A stretch of 64,000 nucleotides of DNA from Deltaproteobacteria bacterium (GTDB taxonomy: Bacteria > Myxococcota > JACRCW01). Within the stretch, counting starts at the first letter, position 1; the number at the start of each line of letters is the position of its first letter. Both the position numbers and the translations under genes were made by a program. The notes beneath the pieces are model-generated. The model had not been told where the DNA came from. It did no database searches and saw only the letters and a program-made list of their open reading frames with translations. The DNA is taken from positions 91,055 through 155,054 of the forward strand of contig JACRCW010000080.1 of the NCBI GenBank assembly GCA_016218805.1, read 5' to 3'. Below are positions 16,952 to 26,666 of the stretch, one piece after another.

Positions 16952-18339
16952 CCGCGCGCGCGGGCCTCCGCCATCAGGGCCTGTTCATGCTGCCGCAGGG
17001 ACGCGGTGGGCAGTTCCACGGTGAAGGTGCTGCCCTTCCCGGGCGTGCTCTGCAGGCGGATGCGGCCACCGTGTGCCTCCACCACGTGCCGCGCCAACGC
17101 CAGGCCCAGTCCGCTGCCGTGTGCGCGCGCGTTGAGCGGGTCCTCCGCCCGGTAGAACCGCTCAAAGATCTTCTTCTGCTCGCGCCGGGGCACGCCCGGG
17201 CCGTTGTCACTGACCGCAAACGCCACCATGCTGCCCCGCTGTTCCACCCGCAGCCCAATGCGCTTTTCCTCCGCCGTGTACTTGAACGCGTTGTGCAGCA
17301 GGTTGAGCAGCGCCTCCGTGATGGCGTCCGGGTCCACCAGCAGCGGCGCATCCGGCGCAAGGACCTCGCGGGTGAGCACGTACGGCGCCTCCAGCGCCTG
17401 CGTGGCGAACGACTGGAGCGCCGCCTCTGCGATCTCCCCCGCCGTCACGGGACGCTTCTGGTAGCTCTTCTTGCCCGCCTCCACGCGGGCCCAGTCCAGC
17501 ACGCGTTCAATCATGCCGGACAACCGCTCGGTCTCCTGTGCGCACAGGCGCAGGCATTCCAGCTCTTCCTCGCGGCTCTGCACGCGCCCCAGCCGCACGG
17601 TCTCCAGGAACATGCGGATGGAGGTCAGCGGGGTGCGCAACTCGTGGCTCACGTGGCTGACAAAGTCCGTCTTGAGCCGCCCCAGCTGCACTTCGCGGTA
17701 CAGGGACATGCTGACCCACGCCACGCCCACCGCCAGCAGCACGTAGAACAGGAACAGCAGCGCCGAATACAGCACCGCGGTGGTGCGCACCTGCTGGGCC
17801 AAGAGGTCATCCCCCAGCAGGCGGGCCTGCAGGCGGTAGCTGTCCAGCGGCGGCGGCAGGCGCAGCTCGGTGATGACGTCACGGCGGAACAGGTCCGCGG
17901 GCTCCGCGCGGCCCTGCAGCCAGTCATCCAGTGTGCGCCGCATCGCCTCGGCGGTATTGGCCGGCGGCAGGTCGGTGTCGTGGACCAGTTCCACCACCGC
18001 GGTCTCGGGCGGGAAGTGGCGCGGGGCCAGCTCGGGGAGCAGCTCGCGGACGCGGCCCAGCTGCGCCTCCACCACGCGGTTCATGTTCTCCGGGTCACCG
18101 GGGGCATCCCGGATGGCGCGGGCCACGGGCTCCAGCGGCGCGGCCAGCTCCGCCGCCAACAGGCGGAGTTTCTGCGCGTAGGACTGCTTGAGCCGCGCCT
18201 CGGCCACGGCACGCGCGTCGACAATGGCCAGGATCCCAAACCCGCTGATGGCAAAGCTGGGGACCGCGACAAAGATGGTGAACACCACGAACAGTCCGCG
18301 GAATCCGCGTCCGGCCCCCCTGCGTGTCGTCGTTGCCAT
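16948..18339 (-). CDS. Membrane sensor histidine kinase
   Basis: 463 residues. TM1 about 14-40, an extracytoplasmic sensor region about 41-187 with no recognised fold, TM2 about 188-211. Then HisKA with His232 in DFVSHVSHELRTPLTSI and a HATPase domain with N box (NLLHNAFKYT), G1 (SDNGPGVP) and G2 (GSGLGLALA). It phosphorylates the overlapping response regulator. I set the start at ATG 18339 because the protein then begins with a basic stretch and TM1; the frame stays open upstream and no strong ribosome-binding site decides it. Confidence 0.95.
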   Translation of the reverse strand: MATTTRRGAGRGFRGLFVVFTIFVAVPSFAISGFGILAIVDARAVAEARLKQSYAQKLRLLAAELAAPLEPVARAIRDAPGDPENMNRVVEAQLGRVRELLPELAPRHFPPETAVVELVHDTDLPPANTAEAMRRTLDDWLQGRAEPADLFRRDVITELRLPPPLDSYRLQARLLGDDLLAQQVRTTAVLYSALLFLFYVLLAVGVAWVSMSLYREVQLGRLKTDFVSHVSHELRTPLTSIRMFLETVRLGRVQSREEELECLRLCAQETERLSGMIERVLDWARVEAGKKSYQKRPVTAGEIAEAALQSFATQALEAPYVLTREVLAPDAPLLVDPDAITEALLNLLHNAFKYTAEEKRIGLRVEQRGSMVAFAVSDNGPGVPRREQKKIFERFYRAEDPLNARAHGSGLGLALARHVVEAHGGRIRLQSTPGKGSTFTVELPTASLRQHEQALMAEARARG

Positions 18340-18483
18340 GCGCGTGCTGACCGTCCGTGCGCGTTCCCTACGCCCACCTCCTTGTACACCACGCGGCGGG
18401 GGACGGTGGACGCGGCGGCCGTGGATGCCTATCTGACCACCCACTTTGCCGGGACCGCTGGTCTCCGGCCCGGAGGAACACCC

Positions 18484-19482
18484 ATGGGTCAGTCCGCTTC
18501 ATCGCCCGCTCCCCTGCCCTTCCCGCCCAAGGACGCCGTTCGAGACGTGATCATCGTCGGGTCGGGCCCCGCGGGTTACACGGCGGCGCTGTACTGCGCG
18601 CGCGCCAACCTGCAGCCGCTGATGTTTGAAGGGGACATCCCGCACATCCCCGGCGGACAACTGATGATCACCACGGAGGTGGAGAACTACCCGGGGTTTC
18701 CCGACGGCGTGGCGGGTCCGGACCTGATGGAGAAGCTGAAGGCGCAGGCCGCGCGGTTTGGCACGGAGCTGGTGCAGAAAAGCGTGAGCCGGATTGACTT
18801 CAGCAAACGCCCGTTCCGCGTGGAGGCGGATGACGAGGTGCGGTTTGGCAAGGCGATCATTGTGGCCACCGGCGCCACCGCGCGCTGGCTGGGCGTGGAC
18901 AACGAAGACGAGGCCCGCAACCGCGGCGCCTCCGCGTGCGCCACCTGTGACGGCGCACTGTTCCGCGGCCGCGAGCTGGTGGTGGTGGGCGGCGGTGACA
19001 CCGCCATGGAGGAGGCCACCTTCCTCACGCGCTTTGCCACCAAGGTCACGCTGGTGCACCGGCGGGATTCGTTGCGCGCGTCCAAGGTGATGGCGGACCG
19101 CGCGGCCAAGAACCCCAAGATCGCCTTCAAGTGGAACAGCGTCGTTGAGAAGTACCTGTTTGACGACAAGAAGTACGTCAACGGTGTGGTGCTCAAGGAC
19201 GTCAAGACCGGCAAGACGGAGAACTTCCCGTGCGGTGGCGTGTTTGTTGCCATTGGGCACAAACCCAACACGGAACTGTTCCACGGCGTGCTGGACACCG
19301 ACGAGAACGGCTACCTGAAGACCAAGGGCGGCCCCAAGGGCGCCACCATGACCAACGTCACCGGTGTGTTTGCGTGCGGGGACGTGCAGGACAGCTACTA
19401 CCGCCAGGCCGTCACCGCCGCGGGCAGCGGCTGCCAGGCCGCCATTGACGTCGAGCGGTGGCTGGAAGCCGTAGGTCACTGA
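18484..19482 (+). CDS. trxB: Thioredoxin reductase (NADPH)
   Basis: 332 residues. FAD Rossmann motif VIIVGSGPAGYTAALYCAR, GGQLMITTEVENYPGFP, the redox-active CATC (Cys152, Cys155) in ASACATCDGA, the NADPH motif VVVGGGDTAMEEA and the C-terminal FAD motif ACGDVQDSYYRQA are all present. It reduces thioredoxin with NADPH in the cytoplasm. ATG 18484 has GGAGG seven bases upstream and fits the family length. An N-terminal extension of about 15 residues (SSPAPLPFPPKDA) is slightly longer than usual. Confidence 0.96.
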   Translation: MGQSASSPAPLPFPPKDAVRDVIIVGSGPAGYTAALYCARANLQPLMFEGDIPHIPGGQLMITTEVENYPGFPDGVAGPDLMEKLKAQAARFGTELVQKSVSRIDFSKRPFRVEADDEVRFGKAIIVATGATARWLGVDNEDEARNRGASACATCDGALFRGRELVVVGGGDTAMEEATFLTRFATKVTLVHRRDSLRASKVMADRAAKNPKIAFKWNSVVEKYLFDDKKYVNGVVLKDVKTGKTENFPCGGVFVAIGHKPNTELFHGVLDTDENGYLKTKGGPKGATMTNVTGVFACGDVQDSYYRQAVTAAGSGCQAAIDVERWLEAVGH

Positions 19483-19524
19483 CCCCGTCTTGCCGTGGCG
19501 CGGTCCGCTTGGCAGGCTGCGCCC

Positions 19525-20634
19525 ATGCGACAACCCACGCGCGTTCTGCCGGGCCTGTGCACCGTGTTCTTCCTGGGTGGCGGCTGCACCGGCTGCCCCG
19601 TGACGGGAACAACGGACGGTGGTGGCGGCGGTGGCGCGGCCGACGCGGCGGGCCACCACGACGCCGGGGGGACCGGTTCCTCTTCCGGCGCCAGCGCCGA
19701 CGCGGGCCGTGACGCCGGCCCCGTGACGTTGGACGGTGGTCCGCGGGACGCGGCGGCGCACCCGCCCGACGCTGCGGTGGAGGTGGACGCGGGCAGCCCA
19801 TTTGACCATTGGCCCATCACGTCCACCGGCGCGCTGGACCCGGTTCCAGGACTGGTCACCCCCGGCGCCACCGCGGACGGCGGGTGCGCGGCGCCCATCC
19901 CGGTGGACCCGCCGGACCTGGAGGTCGGTGCCGCCACCACGCACCGCTTCACCGGCACGGTGCCCGGCATCGCTGAGACGGGAACCTTCTACGTGTACGC
20001 GGGCAACGGCCTGGAGATTGTGGGCCCGGCGGAGACGGACACGGCGGGCGCTTACGCGGTCTCCGTGCCGCTGTTCTGCGGCTACAACCTGGTGAAGCTG
20101 ACGTGGGACACCGGGACCGCGTGCCGGCCGTCCACGGTGCACCGGGTCTACTCGCGCGCGTGCACCAAGATGGACCTTCGCATCACCATCCTGTGGGATG
20201 CCATCGGGCGGGACTGGGAGCTGCACCTGATCCGCCCGGGCGGGCGCATCAATGACTCCGTCAGCGACTGCACGTGGACCACCTGCATCAACGGCAGCCC
20301 TGACTGGGGACGCCCCGCCGATCCGAGCGACGATCCGCACAAGGACGTTGACGACGTGACGGCGTTTGGACCGGAGAGCATCTACCTGCCGGAGCTGGAG
20401 ACGGGCGTCTACACGGTGATGGTGGAGCACTGGAATGCGTCCGGTGACCCCGCATCGGATGGGCAGGCCATCATCAACCTCGCAGGGCAGACGCGCGTGT
20501 TCACCCTTTCGGACCTGGCGCCCATGCGGGTGTGGACGGTGGCCACCATTGACGGGACCACCGTCACGGAAGGCGGCGCGGTCCATGACTGCTCGGCGAA
20601 TTGGTCGGGCGGTTGCCGCGACGCGATCCCCTGA
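19525..20634 (+). CDS. Lipoprotein with YfaP/DUF2135-like C-terminal domain
   Basis: 369 residues. Signal peptide ends in a lipobox (LGGGC, about residue 21). A Gly/Asp/Ala-rich low-complexity linker (about 30-105, many GGG and DAG units) leads to a carboxypeptidase-regulatory/Ig-like segment (GTFYVYAGNGLEI...) and a C-terminal domain of the YfaP/DUF2135 type (LRITILWDAIGRDWELHL, DDPHKDVDDVTAFGPE, YTVMVEHWNA). Such domains are found in secreted surface proteins; no enzymatic function is known to me. It begins 42 bases after trxB but is probably a separate surface protein. Codon use is like its neighbours. Confidence 0.8.
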   Translation: MRQPTRVLPGLCTVFFLGGGCTGCPVTGTTDGGGGGGAADAAGHHDAGGTGSSSGASADAGRDAGPVTLDGGPRDAAAHPPDAAVEVDAGSPFDHWPITSTGALDPVPGLVTPGATADGGCAAPIPVDPPDLEVGAATTHRFTGTVPGIAETGTFYVYAGNGLEIVGPAETDTAGAYAVSVPLFCGYNLVKLTWDTGTACRPSTVHRVYSRACTKMDLRITILWDAIGRDWELHLIRPGGRINDSVSDCTWTTCINGSPDWGRPADPSDDPHKDVDDVTAFGPESIYLPELETGVYTVMVEHWNASGDPASDGQAIINLAGQTRVFTLSDLAPMRVWTVATIDGTTVTEGGAVHDCSANWSGGCRDAIP

Positions 20635-20637
20635 GCG

Positions 20638-21660
20638 TCACAGCGCGCCCTTCCACGGGGCCCCCAGCGCCTCCTTCATCCGGCGCAGCGTCACGGCGGA
20701 ACGACCGGCGCGGCCCCGCAGCGGCGGCGCCCCGCCACCCGCCAGCACAGACACGCATCCGCGCACGGACTGGGCCAGCGCATCCAGGTCGTACCCACCC
20801 TCCAGGCACAGCACCATCTTCCCGGCGGCGTGACGGCGCGCCACTTCGCGCACCGCACCGCACAGCGCCGTGAATCCCTCCGTCGTCAGTTCCATGCCGC
20901 CCAGCGGATCATCCCGGTGCGCGTCAAACCCCGCGGACACCATCACCAGCTCCGGACGGAACGCTTCCGCAATGGGCAGCAGCACCTCCGCAAACACGGC
21001 CGCGTAGTCCGCGTCGTCACAGCCGGCCGGCAGCGGGGCGTTCACCGTGAAGCCCGCACCGTCACCCGCGCCGGTCTCCGTGACGTCGCCACTGCCCGGG
21101 TAGAACGGATACTGGTGCGTGCTCATGAACAGCACGTCACGCCGCGCGTAGAACGCATCCTGCGTGCCGTTGCCGTGGTGGACATCCCAATCCACAACGA
21201 GCACCCGCGCGATCCCGCGGGAGACCGCGTGTGCCGCACCGATGGCGAGGTTGTTGAAGAAACAGAAGCCCATGGCCCGGGTGGGCGTGGCGTGATGGCC
21301 CGGTGGCCGGACCAGCGCAAACGCATTCTCCGCGCGCCCGTCCAGCACGGCATCCACCGCTTGCACAGCCGCACCCGCGGCCAGCAGCGCCGCGTCCACA
21401 GAGCGGGGGCTCGTTGCAGTATCGGGATCCAGCGCGTCATGCCGGCCGCGCGCGGACAACACCTGCTCCACCAGCGCGGCGGAGTGCACGCGCCGCAGCG
21501 CAGCGTCATCAACGGGGCGCGCGTCCTCCCACGCGGTCACCGCCACGGGCTCACCGCGCAGCACGGACAGAATGGTCCCAAGGCGTTCCGCGCGCTCGGG
21601 GTGGCCCGCACCGGGGTGGTGGTCCAGACAGGTGGGATGGGTGAGCAGCAGGGTGGTCAT
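20638..21660 (-). CDS. Histone deacetylase / acetoin-utilisation family zinc amidohydrolase
   Basis: 340 residues. The arginase/HDAC fold motifs are complete: HPTCLDHHPGAGHPE at the N-terminus, RPPGHHA with the tandem catalytic His, DWDVHHGNGTQ with zinc ligands Asp and His, SAGFDAHRDDPLG with the third ligand Asp, and LEGGYDL. Bacterial members remove acetyl or other acyl groups from lysine, polyamines or small molecules; the substrate here is unknown. ATG 21660. The stop is 3 bases from the convergent lipoprotein stop. Confidence 0.94.
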   Translation of the reverse strand: MTTLLLTHPTCLDHHPGAGHPERAERLGTILSVLRGEPVAVTAWEDARPVDDAALRRVHSAALVEQVLSARGRHDALDPDTATSPRSVDAALLAAGAAVQAVDAVLDGRAENAFALVRPPGHHATPTRAMGFCFFNNLAIGAAHAVSRGIARVLVVDWDVHHGNGTQDAFYARRDVLFMSTHQYPFYPGSGDVTETGAGDGAGFTVNAPLPAGCDDADYAAVFAEVLLPIAEAFRPELVMVSAGFDAHRDDPLGGMELTTEGFTALCGAVREVARRHAAGKMVLCLEGGYDLDALAQSVRGCVSVLAGGGAPPLRGRAGRSAVTLRRMKEALGAPWKGAL

Positions 21661-21732
21661 GACGCCGCAAGCCTACCGCGTTCAGCGCGGTCATTGACGC
21701 CGAGGTCCGCGGTACCCAAGATCCCGTCCCGG

Positions 21733-22629
21733 ATGTCACCCACCCTGTTCCTGGCGTCGGCGGTCCTCATTGCGGCACCGGCGTTGCCGGAGCGCCTGGC
21801 GCGCTTCCCGGTGCAGGGTCCGCCGGAGCTGGCCGGTCCCGCCGCGCACGAGGTGGACGCGGCGTTGGCACGCTGGAGCAGATGGCCGCGCGTGCCCGCC
21901 GTGGAGATGGACGGACTGGGCCTCATGGGCGGGCTGGAGAAGGCGCTGGCCTGCAGTGGCGAAGATGCGTGCAGCGCGCAGGCGGCCCGCATGGCCCAGG
22001 CGCGCTACGTGTTGTTCTGCCGCATTGCGGCGGACGCGGTGACCGTGGCGGTCTACGACGCGGGCGAAGGGAAGCTGGTCAAGCGCGTCCTGGAGCGGAC
22101 CACGGAGCCGCTCGCGTCCATCGAGCTCGCGGTGGCGCGCGCGCTCGCGCCCGAGGAGGCCACGGGTCTGCTCGTCGTTGACGGCGCGGGCCCGGTGGAA
22201 GTGGACGGCGAGGTGGTGCGTAGCCCCGCGCGCGTGGCAGCAGGAACCCACCAGGTCCGCATTGGACGGGACCCGCCGCGGGCGCTGCGGGTGCCCCTGC
22301 GGGGCGAGATCCGCGTGGTCGCCCCGGAGGCGCTGCGCGCTCCACGCTGGGGTGCGCACCTTCTCGTGGGTGCGGGCGCACTGGTGATGGTGGCCGGCGT
22401 CGTGGGCGCGCTCGGTGGCCTGACGGCGGTGGCCGCATGGGCGGAACGGCGCATCACTGCTTCACAGCCGGAGCGCCTGGAGGGCTCAGCCCGCCTGCAA
22501 CGGTTTGTGCTGTGGCAGGCAGGCGTGGCCGGTGGGCTGGCGGCGGGGATGATGGCCGTGGCGGCGCTGTTGCTGGGGAGCGGGGCCGCGCTGCTGTTGG
22601 GCGGTGCAACCTGGGAAGTGATGGGCTGA
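21733..22629 (+). CDS. Exported TolB-N/PEGA-like protein with C-terminal membrane anchor (module protein A, copy 1)
   Basis: 298 residues. A weak signal peptide (1-17) leads to a domain with a Cys pair (CSGEDACSAQAARMAQARYV, about residues 76-95). Then comes a PEGA-like segment (GLLVVDGAGPVEVDG) and a C-terminal region of two long hydrophobic segments (about 215-240 and 262-290). The layout matches three other genes in this window (49-63 kb region): alpha/beta TolB-N-like domain, CxxxxC near an 'A-x-x-ALGxxxV' helix, C-terminal membrane pair. Function unknown. A Cys-rich lipoprotein gene follows 14 bases downstream. Confidence 0.75.
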   Translation: MSPTLFLASAVLIAAPALPERLARFPVQGPPELAGPAAHEVDAALARWSRWPRVPAVEMDGLGLMGGLEKALACSGEDACSAQAARMAQARYVLFCRIAADAVTVAVYDAGEGKLVKRVLERTTEPLASIELAVARALAPEEATGLLVVDGAGPVEVDGEVVRSPARVAAGTHQVRIGRDPPRALRVPLRGEIRVVAPEALRAPRWGAHLLVGAGALVMVAGVVGALGGLTAVAAWAERRITASQPERLEGSARLQRFVLWQAGVAGGLAAGMMAVAALLLGSGAALLLGGATWEVMG

Positions 22630-22643
22630 GGCTGGAGGGAAGC

Positions 22644-24164
22644 ATGTTGATGCGTTGGTTCATCCCGCGGTGCCCTGCGTTGCTGGCGCTGGCGTTGCTC
22701 TCCGCCTGCCCGCCCGATCCGACGGGGAACTACCGCGGCTGCCGCGACGACACGGATTGCCTCAACGGCTACCGCTGCGTGCAGTCCGGCGCCGACACCG
22801 CCGTCTGCGAACGCCGCGACAACAACACCGCCACCAGCGCGCCCACCGCCACCAGCGCCGTTTCCGGCGGCGCCTCCTCGTCGGCGGCCGCCGCGTCATC
22901 AGGCCCGTTGTGCGACCTTGCACAACTTACGCGCACATGCACCGCGCTGGGCATGGCGCAGGATGGCAACCGGTGCCTGTGCGTGGCCATCCCGCCTGCG
23001 CCCGACGCGGGCGTGGACGCCGGAACCTGCAACCCCGTGCTGCTGCGCTCCATCTGTGACGCGCTGGGCAAGGACACGGATCCCGGCGCGTGCCTTTGCA
23101 GGGACTACCCGCCGGACGGCGGGTTTGACGCGGGACCAAACGGCTGCCGCGTGGACACGGACTGCGCCACTGGCGAGTTCTGCTGCGGACTGCGCTGCCA
23201 GCCCACCAACGCCAACACCATCAACCGGCATTGCGGCTGCGCGCCCGGCGTGCCGGGGGACACCGGCGTGGACTGCACCACGGGAACAAGTGGGCGGCGT
23301 TGCATGGGCCCTGCTGACGCGCCGCTGGACGTGCGTGACGGTGGCGTGCGCGGGCTATTGGCCGGCGCGGTGTGCGGCTGCGGGGATGAGCGGCTGGCGC
23401 CGGATGACTGCGGTGTCGACGGGGAAGGGCTGGCCGCGTACTGCGTAGACCACCGCTGCGCGTGGCAGTCCACCACGCAGTGCGGGCCCGCGCGGGAGCC
23501 GTGCAGCGCGGCGCGCGGCGGAATGCACTGCATTGCCCAGGACGGCGGGGCGGGCCGGTGTGCCTGCGACGCCAACGCGGCGGATGCCACGGCGGAGTGC
23601 CCGCCGCTGCAGTCCCAGTTCCGCGCGGCCAGCCGGTGCGCCAGCGGCACCCTGCCTGCACCGTGGGGCACCTGCGCGTGCGGGTCAGGAACCGCGCTGT
23701 GCGTGGGCAGCCCCACCAGCACCTGCTGCAACACGTCCGGGTCCGCCATGGCGTGTGTCAACGTGACGTCGGACAGCAGCCACTGCGGCATGTGCGGCGT
23801 GGTGTGCGAAGACAACAACGCCAAGGGCTGCGCCATGCGTGCGCCCGGCACGTTTGCCAGTTGCGCCGGCACCTACAGCTACTCCAACGACGAGTGCTAC
23901 CCCGGCACCGCGCAGAACCCGTTGGCCACAACCAACAAGGTCCGCGCCGTGCAGACCGCCAGCTACGTCTACGCATGCGTGTGTGACGCGTTCCGCGCGT
24001 ACGGTGACGAGAGCGCCTGCCCGCCGGGCTACCACTGCTGCCCCGCCGGTGTGGCGGACGCCGGCGCCGGCTGCTGCGAACGCGTCTGCACCACGCCCGC
24101 CGCCTCCAACCGCTGCTTCACGACGTGGCCCAGGGACGCCGGCACCGCTGACGCCGGCCCTTGA
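22644..24164 (+). CDS. Large Cys-rich lipoprotein (module protein B, copy 1)
   Basis: 506 residues. Lipobox LLSAC (about residue 18), then DDTDCLNGYRC, a Thr/Ser/Ala linker (about 50-85), and a body with roughly 60 Cys in small spaced groups (for example CATGEFCCGLRC, CPPGYHCCPAG). This suggests many disulfide-bonded EGF-like or knottin-like units on the cell surface. No enzyme motif. The start ATG 22644 has GGAGGG five bases upstream. It follows the TolB-like gene by 14 bases, the same order seen twice more in this window with different lipoprotein bodies. Confidence 0.8.
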   Translation: MLMRWFIPRCPALLALALLSACPPDPTGNYRGCRDDTDCLNGYRCVQSGADTAVCERRDNNTATSAPTATSAVSGGASSSAAAASSGPLCDLAQLTRTCTALGMAQDGNRCLCVAIPPAPDAGVDAGTCNPVLLRSICDALGKDTDPGACLCRDYPPDGGFDAGPNGCRVDTDCATGEFCCGLRCQPTNANTINRHCGCAPGVPGDTGVDCTTGTSGRRCMGPADAPLDVRDGGVRGLLAGAVCGCGDERLAPDDCGVDGEGLAAYCVDHRCAWQSTTQCGPAREPCSAARGGMHCIAQDGGAGRCACDANAADATAECPPLQSQFRAASRCASGTLPAPWGTCACGSGTALCVGSPTSTCCNTSGSAMACVNVTSDSSHCGMCGVVCEDNNAKGCAMRAPGTFASCAGTYSYSNDECYPGTAQNPLATTNKVRAVQTASYVYACVCDAFRAYGDESACPPGYHCCPAGVADAGAGCCERVCTTPAASNRCFTTWPRDAGTADAGP

Positions 24165-24225
24165 CGCTCCCCCGCCGCTCCCCCATATCCGCTCCGCCCG
24201 TCGACAACGCGGGCTGAGGTGCCTG

Positions 24226-26127
24226 ATGCGGCTCATCAAGATTGCGCTGTGCAGCGTGAATGCCACCGTGGGAAGCGTGAAGTCCAACGTGGACCGCTGC
24301 GTGCGCCTGGCCACGGAGGCGGCGCGGGACGGCGCCACCGTGGCCGCGTTCCCGGAACAGGTTGTCGGCGGGTATTCGCCGGAGGACCTGGTGCAGTGGC
24401 ACGGGTTTGTGGAGGCGCAGTGGCGGGAGCTGTCACGCTTTGGCCGGGAGACGGCGGCGCTGGACCCCGTGTTCATCCTGGGCGTGACGGTGGGCGCGGG
24501 CGGGCACCTGTACAACGCGGTGGCGGTGGTGCACCGCGGCGCGGTGCTGGGCGTGGTGCCCAAGGAGAAACTGCCCACCTACGGCGTCTTCTATGAAGCC
24601 CGCACCTTCTCGCCGGGCGCGCCCGGCCTGTCCGGCAACGTTGCGGGTGTCCCCTTTGGTGACCTGGTGTTCGCGTTTGATTTTGGCACCCTGGGCGTGG
24701 AGGTGTGCGAGGACGCGTGGTCTCCTGACGGGCCGCTGCGCCGCCGCAGCTACGCGGGCGCCGAGCTCATAGTGAACGTCTCCGCCAGCCCGTTCCGCAT
24801 GGGCGTCATGGGCACCCGCCGCGAAATGCTGGCCACGCGCTCCGCGGACAACCAATGCACGCTCGCGTACGTGAACCTGGTGGGCGCCAATGACGGGCTG
24901 GTGTTTGACGGTGGGGGCTTTGTGCACCAGAACGGCCGCCCCGCGCTGGAGGCCCCGCGCTTCCGTGAAGGGCTCGCCTCCGTCGTGGTGGACCTGGACC
25001 GCACGCGCCGGCTGCGCACGGAGAACACCACGTGGCGGCGGGATTGCCAGCAGGCGCTTGAACAGGTTGCGCGCCCCACCGTGGTGGAATGCACCGGCCG
25101 CACCGCGGACCGCACCGCGTTGGCCTATCCGTTTCCACCGCACCGTTCGTTCTTCCTCCCGGGCGCCGCCGCGCGGCGCACGGCGCGTGAGGAGTTTGCC
25201 GAGGACCTGCTGGACGCGCTGTCCACCGGCGTGGGCGACTACCTGGAGAAGACCGGCGCGTTCCGCGGGCTGGGCATTGCGCTCAGCGGCGGCCGGGACA
25301 GCCTGCTCACGCTGCTCGTTGCCTGGCGCTACCTGCAACGCCGCTTGGCGGACCTGTCGGAGACGGAACGCCGCGCCAAGGTGGGCGCGCTGATGCACGC
25401 GTTCTACATGCCCACGCGTTTCTCGTCGGACCACACACAGAAGAGCGCGCAGCGCATCAGTGATGACCTGGGCGTGCCGCTCAAGGTGGTGCCCATTGAG
25501 GAAGCCTTCAAACGCGAAGCGGACGCGGCGCGCGAAATGGTGGGCGGGGACCTCACGCCCGTGACCATGCAGAACGTGCAGGCGCGCATCCGCGGCCAAC
25601 GCATGTGGAACTGGGCCAACACCACCGGGATGCTGTTCCTGCAGACGGGCAACATGAGCGAAAAGGCGATGGGCTACACCACCATTGGCGGCGACCTGGA
25701 GGGCGCGCTGGCGGTGCTGGCCAATGTGCCCAAGACCGTTGTCATCTTCCTGCTGGAGTACCTGCTGGAGAAGCACGGCTTTGAAGGGATCCGCATGACG
25801 CTGGCCGCCCCCGCCGGGCCGGAGCTGGCTGCCAACCAGAAGGGCGAAGACGAATTGATGCCATTCCCCGTGCTGGACAGCTGCTTCTACCTGTACGCGG
25901 CGGAGAAGCTGTCACCGGCGGAGATGACACCGGTGTTGTGCACCATGTTTCCTGAGTTTGACCGCGCGCAGGTGGACGCATGGGTGACGCGGTTCACGCG
26001 GCTGTTCGTGCAGTCCATCTACAAGTGGGTGCAGGCGCCGCTGAGCCTGCACGTCGGAAACCTGGATCTGGATCGCGAGCGCGCCCTGCAGCTTCCCGTG
26101 GTGGAGACGACGGAGTGGACGCGCTGA
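24226..26127 (+). CDS. nadE: Glutamine-dependent NAD+ synthetase
   Basis: 633 residues, the two-domain form. N-terminal nitrilase-type glutaminase domain: Glu in FPEQVVGGYSPEDL, Lys in PKEKLPTYGVFYE, Cys in GVEVCEDAW. C-terminal ATP-pyrophosphatase synthetase domain with the P-loop LSGGRDSLLTLL and LQTGNMSEKAMGYTTIGGD. It converts deamido-NAD to NAD using ATP and ammonia from glutamine. ATG 24226 has GAGG six bases upstream. The stop is 6 bases from the convergent PilZ gene. Confidence 0.97.
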   Translation: MRLIKIALCSVNATVGSVKSNVDRCVRLATEAARDGATVAAFPEQVVGGYSPEDLVQWHGFVEAQWRELSRFGRETAALDPVFILGVTVGAGGHLYNAVAVVHRGAVLGVVPKEKLPTYGVFYEARTFSPGAPGLSGNVAGVPFGDLVFAFDFGTLGVEVCEDAWSPDGPLRRRSYAGAELIVNVSASPFRMGVMGTRREMLATRSADNQCTLAYVNLVGANDGLVFDGGGFVHQNGRPALEAPRFREGLASVVVDLDRTRRLRTENTTWRRDCQQALEQVARPTVVECTGRTADRTALAYPFPPHRSFFLPGAAARRTAREEFAEDLLDALSTGVGDYLEKTGAFRGLGIALSGGRDSLLTLLVAWRYLQRRLADLSETERRAKVGALMHAFYMPTRFSSDHTQKSAQRISDDLGVPLKVVPIEEAFKREADAAREMVGGDLTPVTMQNVQARIRGQRMWNWANTTGMLFLQTGNMSEKAMGYTTIGGDLEGALAVLANVPKTVVIFLLEYLLEKHGFEGIRMTLAAPAGPELAANQKGEDELMPFPVLDSCFYLYAAEKLSPAEMTPVLCTMFPEFDRAQVDAWVTRFTRLFVQSIYKWVQAPLSLHVGNLDLDRERALQLPVVETTEWTR

Positions 26128-26133
26128 ACTGCG

Positions 26134-26454
26134 TCAGCCCGCCAGTGCCAGCGCGCCACCGCGCAGCACCTCGTCGACAATGTGCGCGCGCTCGGACGGC
26201 TTGAGGCCCAGAAATTCAATGGCCGCCCGCCGGCCCTCGCTCCGCAACACGCGGCCCAGCACGGTCACCGCCCACCGGTCCGCCGCGAACACCACGCGCA
26301 ACGTGAGGAAGCTGCGCGCGGGCAACGGTTCAGGGGTCTCCAGCAGCATGCCGCCCGCGCCCACGTCCCGGCCCACCGCCACCACCGCATCCCGCTTCCG
26401 GCAGATGGCCACCTTCCCCTGGAACGCCGCCCTCTCAAATGCACGCCGTGACAT
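26134..26454 (-). CDS. PilZ-domain protein
   Basis: 106 residues, a single PilZ domain. The Arg motif appears as SRRAFER at the N-terminus and the second motif as GRDVGAGGM, where the usual (D/N)xSxxG has Gly in place of Ser, so c-di-GMP binding is possible but not certain. Such stand-alone PilZ proteins are common c-di-GMP effectors in myxobacteria. Start ATG 26454 has GGAGG eight bases upstream; a further in-frame GTG lies at 26481. Confidence 0.85.
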   Translation of the reverse strand: MSRRAFERAAFQGKVAICRKRDAVVAVGRDVGAGGMLLETPEPLPARSFLTLRVVFAADRWAVTVLGRVLRSEGRRAAIEFLGLKPSERAHIVDEVLRGGALALAG

Positions 26455-26666
26455 GTCCACGCCTCCTTGGAGCCCGCCCACCTTTCAACACGTTCCATGC
26501 CAATGGACACCGCGAGGTGGCCGGATGGAAACCCGGCCGTGGCGCCTGCGGTTTTGCGCACCGCCGCGGATTGGCCGGCAGAGGCGCAGGCCTGGGAAAA
26601 CCGTGCACGCGTGACATTTCCGTCGGTGCACTAACGCGTGCGGCATCCGCCGTTTGACGGATACGC